Of a stretch of DNA of 64,000 nt, positions 1 through 11,037 are shown piece after piece; position 1 is the first letter of the stretch; each line of letters starts with the position of its first letter. The DNA lies in assembly GCF_021347895.1 (NCBI RefSeq), contig NC_067116.1:35537639-35601638 (forward strand), read 5' to 3'. Made by a program: the position numbers and the translations under genes. Below the pieces are notes generated by a model. That model was not told where the DNA came from and ran no database searches. It saw only the letters and a list, made by a program, of their open reading frames with translations. The stretch comes from Acanthochromis polyacanthus. Taxonomy: Eukaryota > Chordata > Actinopteri > Pomacentridae.

Positions 1-59
1 ATTTATCTGAAAAGGGGGTTTCCAGTTACCCACAGAAGATGGGCAGATTATTAACCACC

Positions 60-930
60 AAAATCAATCAATCAAACCTTTTTTCTGTAGCAAACTTCAT
101 ACAGCTTAGTGTAGTTCAAAGTACTTCACACAGACTTAGGCCAATAAAAACTCCACACAAGAAGAGGTTAAAATAAAGTTGAAGTTCTAAAGGAATAAAT
201 ATAAAAAAATGTCAATATGTAAAAAAAATAATTTAAAAACTAGGTAAAAATTGTATGAAAAGACAAAGCACAAACATATTAGAATCAAAATATCTTGTTA
301 AAAAGACAGGAATAGAGTGAAGAAAAATAAAAATTCAACAACATAACAACAATTAAATGAATGTAAGAAATGTCTATACCACATACTTAATGAAAAGCCA
401 GGCTGAAGAGGTGGGTTTCAAGTTTAAAGATTTAAACACTTCCAGCTGCTCCACCTCCTCAGGCAGATCGATCTTGCAGCTAAAAACGCTAAAAACTGCC
501 TCACAAAAGGTTTTACTTTCTGCACTTTGGCACGACGGACAGACTCACGCCAGAGAACCTGAGGAGCTGAACTGGATCATATACTCTAAGCATGTGACAC
601 TTATATGTGGGCACTATATGATAAAATGCTTCAAAAACAAGTGAAACTATTTTAAAATGAATACAGAAACTGACAGACAGCCAGTGTAAGAAGTTTAAAG
701 CAGGTGTAATGTGTTTCCTCCTTGTGGTCTTTTGGTCTGGCTGAGTTCTGACATTGTTGATCAGATCAGATGAAAGAGAATTACACTGGTCAGGCCTGGT
801 CAGGAAATAAAGGATGTATCACATTCTGTCTGTCACATAGAGAGAAACCGTGATATTTTTGAGGTGGTTAAACTCAGATTTGAACACTAACTCCAGATCT
901 GACTCAAAGATCACACAAAGGTTTCATGCT
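60..930. repeat. decayed dispersed repeat, unclassified
   Basis: The block opens with a CAATCAATCAAAC stretch followed by text like 'caaagtacttcacacagac', which is how one end of a very common teleost repeat looks. The middle (about 390-660) resembles the same family's body: cysteine-poor, with phrases such as 'cacttccagctgctccacc' and 'gccagtgtaagaagttta'. It carries stops and indels and is clearly old. The match is to remembered consensus, and I cannot name the superfamily. An open frame at 357-644 is internal to it and not taken as a gene. Confidence 0.5.
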
Positions 931-1961
931 TGGTGGCCTGGGGTAAATGCGTGGGACTTTCATTTTGTGGCCAGTTTCTCTCTGAATTTCTAACCTTCAG
1001 AGAGAAGTTCTGAAATTTTTGTTTACTATGGTAAACAAGGCTTGCAATTAATACTAGCCCAATGCCAATAACGTGAAACAACTTGAAATAACTTCTTTAT
1101 TAGTGCTTGCACACATGAAAATGGTATTTTTCTATCATCTGTTGGGTTTTCTATCAACTAGTAGCTCCTACAGACGTCCCTAAAAAGTTTTCTTTTTCTG
1201 ATGATTCGATTTGATCCATTTAATATTTTGTATCTGCCGATACCAGATATCTTTTTCCTAGAAAAATACTCAATTCAAGTATCGGTACCTGGTGGTGAAG
1301 CCTATAAATGTTTAATAGCTACCAGAGGAGGCAGGCAGTCTGTGTTGGCATTCAGAGGACATAATGGATATTTAGTGAGTAAAGTAGCACTGTGACAAAG
1401 ACTTGTCTGAGGCCTACCAACCTCAGGCCAGCAAACAAGTATTAAATTAAGCTGGGATAAAGTAGCTCAGTGATTTTACAGCTCAGTAGAACATCTAAAA
1501 GCTGTTTCTTGTGGGTTTTTTTTACATTTCTTTTTGCATTCCATTCACTACACAGGCCTAATGTATGAATACGGTATCAGATACATTCAAGATAAAGTAA
1601 ACTTGGAGTTTCAGTCAAAGATGAATTTATTTGTAACAAACATTCTGAATATTATAGAATGTTTGTAATTAAATAATTAAAAACTAAATTTCACAATTTT
1701 CAATATGTGTTTACAGAAGAGCTTTAAGGAAGCAAAGAAAACCGTCCCAAAAAACAAAAATGAAGGAGTTTTTTTCATGTAGCTTATTTGCATGGTTTGT
1801 GTTTCTCTGTCTGTGTTTTATTCAGATTTACTGACATTATCCCTACATATGATATTAATAGTCTGCCACATAGTAACTGCTGAATCTGCAGAAACACACA
1901 AAAAGGTTCCTTACTGCATACCACCATGTACGTCATTCTTACTGTAAACATGTCTTCATTA
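931..1961. other. no gene seen; AT-rich, possible hAT relic
   Basis: No coding potential or sharp repeat boundary. Around 1195-1300 the phrases 'ctgccgataccagatatc' and 'caagtatcggtacc' resemble the GATACCGATA-type ends of fish hAT elements, but decay is too strong for a firm call. Confidence 0.4.
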
Positions 1962-2290
1962 GGGCTGAAGATATTGGAAATGTTTTTAATTGTGTTTTTT
2001 TTCTGACAGTTATTGTGATTTGACTGACAACATAACCTTTAAAATCAAGCTTCGGTTCAATATTCACCGTGTAATAGCATGAATGTGTATAACCGCAGAC
2101 AGGACAGTTTAAATTCTGGATCTAATGCTCTGCAAAATGCACGAGGAGTAGCTACTAAATAATGAGACTGGGCTTCTGTCAGTTGAACTACAGCATGCAA
2201 GCCTGCACCACATTACCACCAATGTGCTTGAATTAAATTAAACTGAATTACAGCATTAGTCTCATTATTTGACAGACACAACTCGTATAT
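1962..2290. mobile_element. hAT-like terminal fragment
   Basis: Starts AGGGCTGAAGATATTGGAAA, close to the TAGGGCTG(C/A)..GATATT terminus of common fish hAT derivatives, and is followed by T-rich text typical of that family. Its far end holds a 13-bp perfect inverted repeat AAATAATGAGACT at 2157-2169 and 2258-2270. No target duplication or second terminus was found. It abuts the SINE beginning near 2301. Confidence 0.4.
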
Positions 2291-2300
2291 CAGCGGAGGT

Positions 2301-2556
2301 GGGCGGCATGGCTCAGTGGGTACAGTGGCCATATTGCAAATGGAGGGTTGCCGGTTCGATCCTTGGCCTGGAGAGCTCATGTCAAAGTGTCAGTGAGCAA
2401 TGAACCCCTAACTGCTCCTGGTGGGTTGTGGCTAGCGCCTTGCATGGCAGCTTCCACCATCAGTGTATGAAAGGATGAATGTGACATATCATGTAACGTG
2501 CTTTGGGTATCTTTCAGGTATAGTAAGGTGCTATATAAATTTACCATATCCTAAAC
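2301..2556 (+). mobile_element. tRNA-derived SINE
   Basis: An A box (TGGCTCAGTGG, about 2310-2319) and a B box (GGTTCGATCC, 2353-2362) sit about 40 bp apart, the spacing of a tRNA-type RNA polymerase III promoter. The body continues with 'gaacccctaactgctcctgg' and ends in the 'gtgctatataaatttacca' tail seen in widespread fish SINEs. The copy is diverged and no clear target duplication is visible. It is a retroposed, non-coding repeat rather than a functional tRNA: no cloverleaf with a proper 3' acceptor can be drawn. Confidence 0.72.
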
Positions 2557-3581
2557 TGCAGCTTCTGCATTGTGCTGACTTTCAAGCTGCAATTTTGATT
2601 TGAAATCGATTCATTGTTTATCCCTTGTGTGCTGTACAGCATGAGCCTCCAGAAATTCTATCCAAAATACTGTCCAAACATTCATTTGTAGTTGCCAATA
2701 CAACCTCCGTAATTCTGAAGTGGAACAGAGAGAAAACAAACTTGCAAAAAAAAAAAAAAAAAAACTTACAAAACCTAAAAAAAACCCACAAAAACCTAAA
2801 ATTAAAGAGATGCCGACAAGACTTCTGTAGTTGGCAAAAGATGTTGGGCAATTTGCCGTGGATTTTTTAACTTTAAAATAACAAACATGGCAGATTTGCA
2901 TAGGATTAGGATCGCATGTCGGCCTCCTCAATTATTACAAACAACCACATCCAGAGGTAATGCCATAATGTTCCTGTCCAAATAGGGCTTAAATCTTGGA
3001 AAGAAAGCAAATAAGCATTTTTTGGAGAGGAGAGGGGTCAAACGTTTTTCTTTAATTCATGTGTATGTTTAGGTTCCAGTGTTGCATCATTGCACCTGCA
3101 GTCTACATGTTTGGCTGCATTTACTGGACAGTCTATCTTTACTGCCCTGTTGTTTTCTATTTTATTGTTGGCCATGTGCACTGCCAAGAGCTATGTTCAG
3201 ATGTAGAGGAAGAAGCTTTGTTGATTGGTAAACATATCCTGTAAACACAACAGTATCCCATTAGGAGGACAACATGTTGCAAATCATGCGTTGCTCATGT
3301 GAGATTAGAATAACTTTCAGGTTAATGTCCGTCAATGATAAAGCCAACAACACTGCACTGGATTTGACTATCCCGCCCTCGTCTGGTCCATGTTACATCA
3401 TTTTTATCACAGGTCCACAGGTGGATCAGGGCTGATAATAAAAACATTCCCTGATAAAACATTGGGTTTCTTGTGGAAGGGAAGGCAGAGTGGATACCAA
3501 ACATCCTTATGATGCTAATCTCAGCAAATAAGTAGAGAAATGAGGAAATGGCTATTTTGGGAGCCGCGCAAAAGGACCTTG

Positions 3582-3620
<39 letters not shown>

Positions 3621-4930
3621 TGATTGTTTATGTATGAGACTGTTCCATAGGCGTGACCATCATGCCACCGGTGACCCTCAGATTCCCTCCTGTGCGACGT
3701 CATGTCACTTCCCACCTTTGTTTCGCCGCTCAAGAGGACATTTCTAAAAATGTCTTTTTGTTTAAAGGTTCTCAACAGCCCTCCTTCCTCCTTTGCTTGA
3801 CAGCGCAGTGTGTGCGTGTTTGTGTCTTAGTGACACCCTATATAGTCGGTTTCCTAAAACAGGAACTGTTGAGATGCAGATGAGGATGCTGAAGGGTGTG
3901 TGTTTTCCTCTTTGGTCTGCACCTATATACAGTCAAGGATCCTGTTTCATAACACACTCGAGATTCGGATGGCGGCCGGTCTGCACGTCACCGCACACTT
4001 TATTCATAGTGACATGCACACGTTTAAACATGGTGCAACTCCCACGCTGCTGGATTCACCTCTGCACACAGTAACCTCAGGTCCTGACTACAACACGGTG
4101 TTGGAACACAAAGAGTCTCCTGAGACTCTTTAGGAACTGCTGAATATATTCAGACAGGCATGATGTAATGTTCACTTTGTGTCACCATTAATATGTCGAG
4201 GTGTCGCGGCAACTCACAGTGTGATAGCGTCAGTTTGCTGTGGGATTTCATCAGTTCAGGTTGTTCATTTCAGAAACTAACTCCTCCTACAGATACTGAA
4301 AGTAACTCACACATCTATTTGAACTCCAAGAGGAGCACACATTCACACATGTGTTTCTCTTCAGGAAAAAAGGGGGCTTTTGTCCAGGTAAATAAGTCAC
4401 TTCCAGACTTCCAACACTTCCAAAGCTTCCCTCGTCAAAGCGGTACAACAATGAGAATGTGTAGTGGCTATTCAGAGGCGGAATTATAGGATGCACCAGG
4501 CGGGAGAGCTGATAAGCCGAGCTCTGGGGACGAGCCCAGCCCTGGACCAAGCCCTGCCCTGCCCAGCCCCTGGGACGACAACTGTGCATTGGAGAGGACA
4601 GGGATGATTATAAAAACAGAGTGGGTTTGGCAGTGTGTGTGGTAAATGCATTTGTATGTGTGAGCATAGTGTAGCTTGTAAGTGATCTGCTTTATATATA
4701 GACAGACTCAGTGAGAGGCCATTCAGAAATCTCAAAGGGCCGGTCCTCAAACTTCATAATTCCTATTTGCTAAGACATTCCATATAATCTGCCACCTCTG
4801 ATTAAAGCTGCACTGCTTTACAAAACGTATAATAACAAAAAAATTTATCTAATGCAGACAGTGTTACTCAACAAACCAAAGTGACTCTGCAGTCCATCTA
4901 AACATCCGATCCACTTTGAACACAGCGGTT
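2557..4930. other. no gene seen; poly(A) run and simple repeat
   Basis: Contains an A19 run at 2746-2764 and the GT tract listed separately. Around 4498-4580 there is a GC-rich stretch with repeated GCCCAGCCC/GCCCTGCCC words. No recognisable exon or element. Confidence 0.4.
3584..3617. repeat. (GT)n microsatellite
   Basis: Uninterrupted GT dinucleotide, 17 units. Confidence 0.97.
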
Positions 4931-5130
4931 GTATTGCAGTGCGGTGTCAAATATAAAGTTGTTTTGATGAGCAGTGGCCATTTTGGGGGTCTTTTGGTGT
5001 CCTTGGTTAGCCTTTGGCAGCTTATGGTTGAAATCTCAGTCACCCCTTTTGCTAAGCAACATAATTAAAAGCAAATGCATGATGTCACATTCTAAGAAGA
5101 GCATCAAATGAAAGATTATGGTTGTGAAAT
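4931..5130. repeat. dispersed family A, copy 1 (partial)
   Basis: Shares with copies 2-5 in this window a block running 'gtggccattttgggggtctt', then a short variable part, then 'gcatgatgtcacattct'. The upstream domain with 'cttcaaacttgg' is missing or too decayed. See the entries at 5534, 12325, 21680 and 30868. Confidence 0.6.
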
Positions 5131-5454
5131 GTGATGATGACACATTCTGATTAGAGCAGAAGTAATTCAACTGTTTTGAGCAACTAAAAAAACAATGAAT
5201 GCAAGTTGAATGTTTGTTGAAAGTAAGTGCAATTTGATAAAGTTGGGGAAATCAGGGAGTCAAAGAAACCTGCGTTGAGTGATGGCGTAACGCACAGGAT
5301 GCAGTTTCCAGTGTCAAACTTAGTCACTTTGTTAGCCAAACCATACAGCTCCAGGCCTCCAGAGGAAGATGTTTTACAGCACCACATTGTCTTGCTACTT
5401 CCACCTTTGCTTCTTGGAGGGAAAAGTCATTATCTCACTCATAAAGCAGGAATC

Positions 5455-5467
5455 TGTGTGTATGTGT

Positions 5468-5533
<66 letters not shown>
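5455..5533. repeat. (GT)n microsatellite at the head of a family A copy
   Basis: About 79 bp of GT with two early TATG interruptions. It runs directly into the family A copy at 5534. Copies 3 and 4 also have short TGTGTG text at the same place, so the tract looks like part of the family that has expanded here. Confidence 0.97.
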
Positions 5534-5534
<1 letters not shown>

Positions 5535-5820
5535 CTTCACATATCTTAACAACTATTCATCTAATCTCCTTCAAACTTGGCAGGTGTTTTGCCAGGGACT
5601 CAGGGGAGTGCAATGTGGAGTTTGAAATCATTTGGATGAGTAATGCTAATATTTTGGCTTAAAAAAAGTAGATACCGGTAACTCTTTTCCAAAAGTGTCC
5701 CCAGCAGTCCTTTAGCTGCTTCTGGGGTGGAACCGAAGTTGCTCTTATAACATCATTAAAAACAAATGTATGATGTCATGTGATTATGTGACATTATGAT
5801 GAGATGATCAAGGGCAAAAT
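5534..5820 (+). repeat. dispersed family A, copy 2
   Basis: Diagnostic text in order: 'cacatatcttaacaactatt', 'ctccttcaaacttggcaggt', 'gggactcaggggagtgcaat', then a tail with 'tgtatgatgtcatgtgatta'. The same order appears in copies 3 and 4. No coding potential and no terminal inverted repeat seen. The class is unknown to me, although similar text is common in fish genomes. Confidence 0.65.
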
Positions 5821-6953
5821 GTCAAGATTGTAGAATGTTCTCAAAAATTTACGACAGCAGGTGTTGCACTATTTTGCTGTTGATTCTGAGGATGTCACGA
5901 GAACTGAAAGCGTCCCCAGCTGTCAAAAGTACCCTACTGGACACGTTAAACACCCTAATGGAGATGTTTAGTGTTTTAGTTTGAGGATCAGGGACCAAAC
6001 CGACAGAAAATCAGTGCTGCATTTGGAACATTGGAGGAAACATGTCAAACTTATCTAAGCAGCTCAATGACAGACATCCACATCTGTACACAGGATTAAT
6101 GGTAAGAGTGTCAGTTTTTACTTTGTATTAACAACATGTCATCACAATGTTCACAACCTCAGATGTTACTTTTATAGTTTATGAACTTACACAGCTGCTC
6201 GGCTCTGGACACTAGGTTCACAAAGGCTAACGTAGCTTGTTTAGACTAACTAATGAAGAGGATGCTGTGCAGCAAATTGAGTCGACACACATCGCCAGCT
6301 AGATCTGAAGCTTTCCAGATATCAAGAAAATTAGACAAAACCTTACATCAAGGGAACAGGATGAGTGACTTTTTAACACAGTTTTGTTAGTTTTAAATAC
6401 TTAAAGACTAAACCCCACTACTGTTTCGTAATGTTAGTTTTTTCATATGTTTTTTTTAAAAAAAACCCTGTTCATTCATTTGTTTTCTCTTATTCTCATA
6501 AATACAATAGAAACGCTTTGCCATCGTAAAAAAGTTGATTGTTTCTGAATTGGAATAATGCCATTTTTATTACTTGAAATCTCCATCACAAGTTGTTGTT
6601 ATTTTCTAATGAAAGACTTCATGTTGGAAACTTCACCACATCAGTTTCATCAATTTATTTATCTGTTTTGCCGTGGTATTAAAACTGGTATCACACACAA
6701 TTTTTTTCTGAATTTTCGTCCAACTGCTTGTTATTACATCTGTGATTTATTTGCCTGCACTGGGAGAAAACGTGATAAAGATCCAAATATTATTAAGATT
6801 ATTATTATTATTATTACATCTGCATGCCATGGAAACCTTTGTAGCCTTTGCAGTTTTCTTATCCTCAGAAAATAAAAGTGCAGAACATGTAGATTTTGAA
6901 TATTTCACATCCATGTTTGTTTCTGACTTTCAGACAAAAAAAAAAAAAAGCAG
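5821..6953. other. no gene seen; (ATT)n tract
   Basis: AT-rich unique sequence. A short (ATT)n tract lies at about 6799-6816 and an A13 run just before the fold-back element. Nothing else recognisable. Confidence 0.4.
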
Positions 6954-6959
6954 GCAGAA

Positions 6960-7466
6960 TATGGAGCTATAATGCTGACAGTAAGTTTTGGCATTGAAAA
7001 ATGTTGAATTGAAAGTAAATTGAAAGTGAAAATACAAACATTGAAGTTTCAATCTTACTGGCAGTGTTTTCACGGAGCCATAATGCTGACAGTAAGTTTT
7101 GGCATTGAAAAATGTTGAATTCAAAGCGAAAATACAAACATTGAAGTTTCAATCTTACTGGCAGTGTTTTCGCGTGAGGGGCGGGGGCTGGGGGGCGGGG
7201 CTTAAAGCGCGAGAACATGCTTCTTGGTTTTGAGGAAAGGGGACAGATTTGCCCTGTGCTGGCTAACGCCAGTAAGACTGTTTGACCAAGCATGGATGAG
7301 AGTTCACCTGGACCTGGGACTTCGAAAACGCCAGTAAGTCTGTTTCTCTTTGTACATATTAGTATATAATATTTTTCCACACAGAACCTTGTGGCGTTAA
7401 AACCACTTTAGGCTTCATATTATGCTAATTTAGCAAACGTGCTAACGTTCTCTAAGCTAGCTAATG
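6960..7466 (+). repeat. left arm of fold-back element
   Basis: The outer part holds two tandem subunits (6960-7075 and 7076-7170). Each begins GGAGC(C/T)ATAATGCTGACAG and ends CTTACTGGCAGTGTTTTC. Next come a G-rich block (7178-7200), then text with TAACGCCAGTAAG and AACGCCAGTAAG, ending at GCTAGCTAATG. The motif CCAGTAAG/ACAGTAAG, in either orientation, occurs six times (near 6975, 7054, 7086, 7154, 7268 and 7331) and could be a transposase-binding array. Confidence 0.88.
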
Positions 7467-8361
7467 CATAATCAAGGATTTAGCCCGCAGAATCAAAGAT
7501 TTTTACCTGCGTTTTTTCTGGAGGGGCTAAGTTGTGGCGAAATAATATTTAAGTTATTTAACCCGTTGCGCTTCAGTTGCGCTTCAGTGTTCCGCCCGCG
7601 GTACACTTTGAGATCTGCATAAGCAATTTGCTAAATGTCTGAAACTGCAAACGCGATTATACAAACACTATATGCCGATGGAAAGCTTAGATTCTCACGA
7701 ATCCGCCGGTATAAACCACTTTCAGATGTGATTACCACAGCGGGTAATATAAACACATTTGTCCGACAAACAACGAATATCCATCCATCCGTTCTCTATA
7801 CACGGCTTCAACGTACACAGCTCGACTCATATTTCCGGGTTCATTATTACACACAGATGAAAATATTCCACAAAAAACGGCCATAATCCAACCTTGGACA
7901 TCCAGACGAAACAAGGCAGTAAAATATTTTGTCCAAAACATGTCTTGAAGACGGAATATGATCCACGAATAGGTCGTTTTCGAGGAAATGCACCTCGCGA
8001 TGCGCGTCCAAAATTCCCTGTATTTCTCGTCATATTTTTATTTACAAATAGAATATTAGCCATTTTTTGTACTGAAAATGGCTGGAATTGACTGCAGCTT
8101 AAAGGGGTTATTTAATAAATAACATTGAATACTAATATTAATATTTAAGTTGATGAAAAATCCTTCCTGTAAGTGGAAATGTGTCTGTAGAAACAAGTCA
8201 AAGCCCTTTTACATTAGCTAGCTTAGAGAACGTTAGCACGTTTGCTAAATTAGCATAATATGAAGCCTAAAGTGGTTTTAACGCCACGAGGTTCTGTGTG
8301 GAAAAATATTATATACTAATACGTACAAAGAGAAACAGACTTACTGGCGTTTTCGAAGTCC

Positions 8362-8897
8362 CAGGGCCGGGATTGGGAGTCAAATTCGGCCCGGGACTTT
8401 TTGGACCAGACCAGCCCACCTGTGCAATCGACTCGAATCCCCCCCCCCACCCCACCCCCCCACCCCCCAGCTCATAGAGTTGATTACAATTCAGACCATA
8501 AAAAATCCTTTTTCAAACATTTTACCTGTGAAACACACTTTAAGACCATCGAGAAAAACTACAATATGCAGATGGAAGAATATAAATCACATTTTAATAT
8601 TTTGGCAGCTTAACAAATAAAAATAATATATATATATTTTTGCCTTTTCATTGTGATAGTCGCAGTGAAGAGGGACAGGAGATGGGGAGAAAAGTAGGGG
8701 ATGACATGCAGCAAAGGGCCGCAGGCAGGAATCGAACCCGGGCCGCTGCATTGGATTCTAGCTCCTATACATGGGTCACCTGCTTAACCTTATAAGCTAT
8801 ACGGGCGTCGGGTGCCCAATAATCAAAATTATTTAATAAATACCAGCGTACCCCTTCGGTCAAATGACCGAATGACATAACGTTCAATCCGCCCCTG
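8362..8897. mobile_element. hAT-type non-autonomous element inside the right arm
   Basis: Ends are CAGGGCCGGGATTGG and, read inward from the right, CAGGGGCGGATTG, a familiar hAT terminus. The left arm supplies the uninterrupted sequence: about 7 bp of it (CAGGTCC) are missing at the junction and no 8-bp duplication is visible, so the insertion site was altered. Contents: a C-rich tract (8439-8469), AT-rich filler and a minus-strand SINE. Confidence 0.68.
8630..8812 (-). mobile_element. tRNA-derived SINE (CCCTTTGCTGCATG family)
   Basis: On the minus strand an A box-like TAGCTTATAAGG (8799-8788) is followed by a B box GGTTCGATTCC (8738-8728), then the family text 'gccctttgctgcatgtcatc' and a 3' end near 'gcaaaaa'. 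It sits inside the hAT-type element, so it was either captured or inserted there. A more decayed relative lies at 33955-34095. Confidence 0.72.
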
Positions 8898-9254
8898 AGG
8901 TGAACTCTGATCCATGCTTGGTCAAACAAAAATGGCGTTAGCCAGCACAGGGCAATCTGCTCCTGTCCCCTTTCCTCAAAACCAAGAAGCCCGTTCTCGC
9001 GCTTTAAGCCCCACCCCCAGCCCCCGCCCCTCACGCAAAAACACTGCCAGTAAGATTGAAACTTCAATGTTTGTATTTTCGCTTTGAATTCAACATTTTT
9101 CAATGCCAAAACTTACTGTCAGCATTATGGCTCCGTGAAAACACTGCCAGTAAGATTGAAATTTCAGTGTTTGTATTTTCACTTTCAATTTACTTTCAAT
9201 TCAACATTTTTCAATGCCAAAACTTACTGTCAGCATTATAGCTCCATAGCAGAA

Positions 9255-11029
9255 TAAGCAGCATTCCTAAAGATGAATAAATATAGATCAAATAAATGTC
9301 TGTTGGCCTCCTCTGTCCTCCATGTCCCTCCCTCTACCTCTCCATCAAGTCATTTCCATTCACCCAACAGGGGATCCTGTCTTGGATCCCATCTGGAAAC
9401 TCTATCCGCAGCAAGTGGCTTCTTAAAGGGCATCATCGTTCACTGCTCTATTTGCAGACCTGTGAGTGAGTTTTCCGGTATCACAGCTCTGAAATAGCTC
9501 TGTCAAAGAGCCAGAGCCAGGGAGGCACCGCATTCTGTTCCCAACACGGATGTCCACCTCAACGCTGAGAGACGGTCCCACAGAATACAGAATGAGATTA
9601 CCGTATGGGATGAGAGGGAAGGAGGTGGGATGCAGACAGCAGGAGAGGAAGAGGAGAGGGAAACTTAAAATGAAGGGAAGTGAAAGGAAGACTAAAGGGT
9701 GAAAGCTTCTGCTGTGTGGAGTCTTTGTGAGAAGACCCGGGCCTGCTTTGAAGAAGGTCCTGGGGGGGATCTGAGCTCAGATAAAGGGGATGGAAAGAAG
9801 AGGAAACGAATGTGTTTATTCTGTGTGTGTGTTTGTTGTTTGAAGATCGGTTCAGAAAGACAATTTGACACATCACCGAGGCCATGCTGCACTTGGCATT
9901 TGAATAGAATCCTGAATCTCACGGTTTGAGCCCTGAGGAGCCCTGGCCAGAAAACTGACCTCTTGATCAAACCATTAACTACCACCCACTGAACTCAGAT
10001 CAGTTACTTGAGACCCCCGCTAGGCCTCTTCTTAGCCAGATAGGAGTGTTTTATTCCCTGGCAATCTGCTGTTTTGCCCCTCAGTCCAAACTAAACACAT
10101 TTCAAAAGCAGGAGCCTGCACACACACACGCATCGCCACACACTTGACACACTCGCACTGTTTGTATGTGAGCCTGGCTGTGGATCAGAGGACATCAGGG
10201 CTTCAGCACTAACAAACCTTTGGAAAAAAAAAAAAAACTGCATCCTGTGGGAGCTTTGAGGCGAGCCCATCCATCCACAACGGTGTGATAACTCCAGGCC
10301 CAAACCCAGATCTACACAAAAAGACACACAACATATTTGCACATAAACACAGACGCACATAAAGCTAGCAATTGGCTACCATACCCCCCCAGCTCTCACA
10401 AATACACAGGGCCCCTGGGCTTTGATCCTTCCTGGCCAACAAAAGACTGACTAATGACTTAACAACAGAAACATGCGTTAACGACTTTTTCTCACTCCTC
10501 TATAATGTTTGCCAGGTTCTGCTAGTCATTGTGCTGTTTAGAGGGAGAAACACAACCAGCAGACTCTGTGACATCTGTTATGAGACAGAGTGTTGGAATG
10601 GAGGCTTTGCCAGGTCGTCGATTCTAGTAGACGTCTCGGGATGTAAGGAGACGTGTCAGGTTTGGTGGTGAAGTGTTTACTGAAGGACTGTGTGTGCGGA
10701 AGTAGGAGGAATCTGGGTCATTTTACTCCCTGTGGTATCTGCACCCAGGCTTTGAACTTTTTACCTGTGACACCTAAGCTGCAAACTACATTTGGAAAAT
10801 CCCACAGATCTTGCTTATGTCTCTTGGGACGGCAGCGTTGATCTGCCAGTCAGTCTCATTTAGGGATTTTGAACTCAGGAAATCAAGTTTTCTGCATTGT
10901 TTACATCACCATAGGCTGTTTTATTTTGCATGGTAGAAGACACATCACAAGGTAAATAAGCAATCGATAGTTGAGTATTTCCACCTTGAAACTTCAGTCT
11001 ACCAAAGTGTCTCAGAAACACAGATTCAG
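9255..11029. other. no gene seen
   Basis: Mixed-composition unique sequence with a purine-rich stretch (about 9600-9700), an A13 run near 10219 and short CA runs near 10112-10130. No recognisable exon. Confidence 0.4.
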
Positions 11030-11037
11030 ACTTACAG

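Larger units (their letters stand above)
6960..9248. mobile_element. fold-back DNA transposon with ~500-bp inverted arms
   Basis: The ends are perfect inverted repeats, TATGGAGCTATAATGCTGAC and its complement, directly flanked by a 6-bp duplication GCAGAA (6954-6959 and 9249-9254). The inverted arms reach inward to 7466 and 8212, leaving a 745-bp centre with no recognisable protein. A six-base duplication with TA..TA termini fits what has been described for IS3EU-type elements, but no transposase is present to test that; it could also be another fold-back class. The right arm is longer only because a 536-bp hAT-type element (8362-8897) has inserted into it. Probably a non-autonomous element moved in trans. 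Confidence 0.85.
8212..9248 (-). repeat. right arm of fold-back element (interrupted)
   Basis: Reverse complement of the left arm: 8212-8361 pairs with the inner part and 8898-9248 with the outer part, including both tandem subunits and the C-rich complement of the G block (9009-9030). Differences from the left arm are few, suggesting a fairly young element or arm correction. Confidence 0.88.

Noticed and set aside
7635..8091. Open frames in the centre of the fold-back element
   Set aside because: 83, 65 and 78 codons in conflicting frames, no domain and no start context; not enough for a transposase.
9056..9241. 61-residue frame with an internal protein repeat
   Set aside because: The repeat is the tandem DNA subunit of the fold-back arm, also seen inverted at 6930-7380; not a protein.
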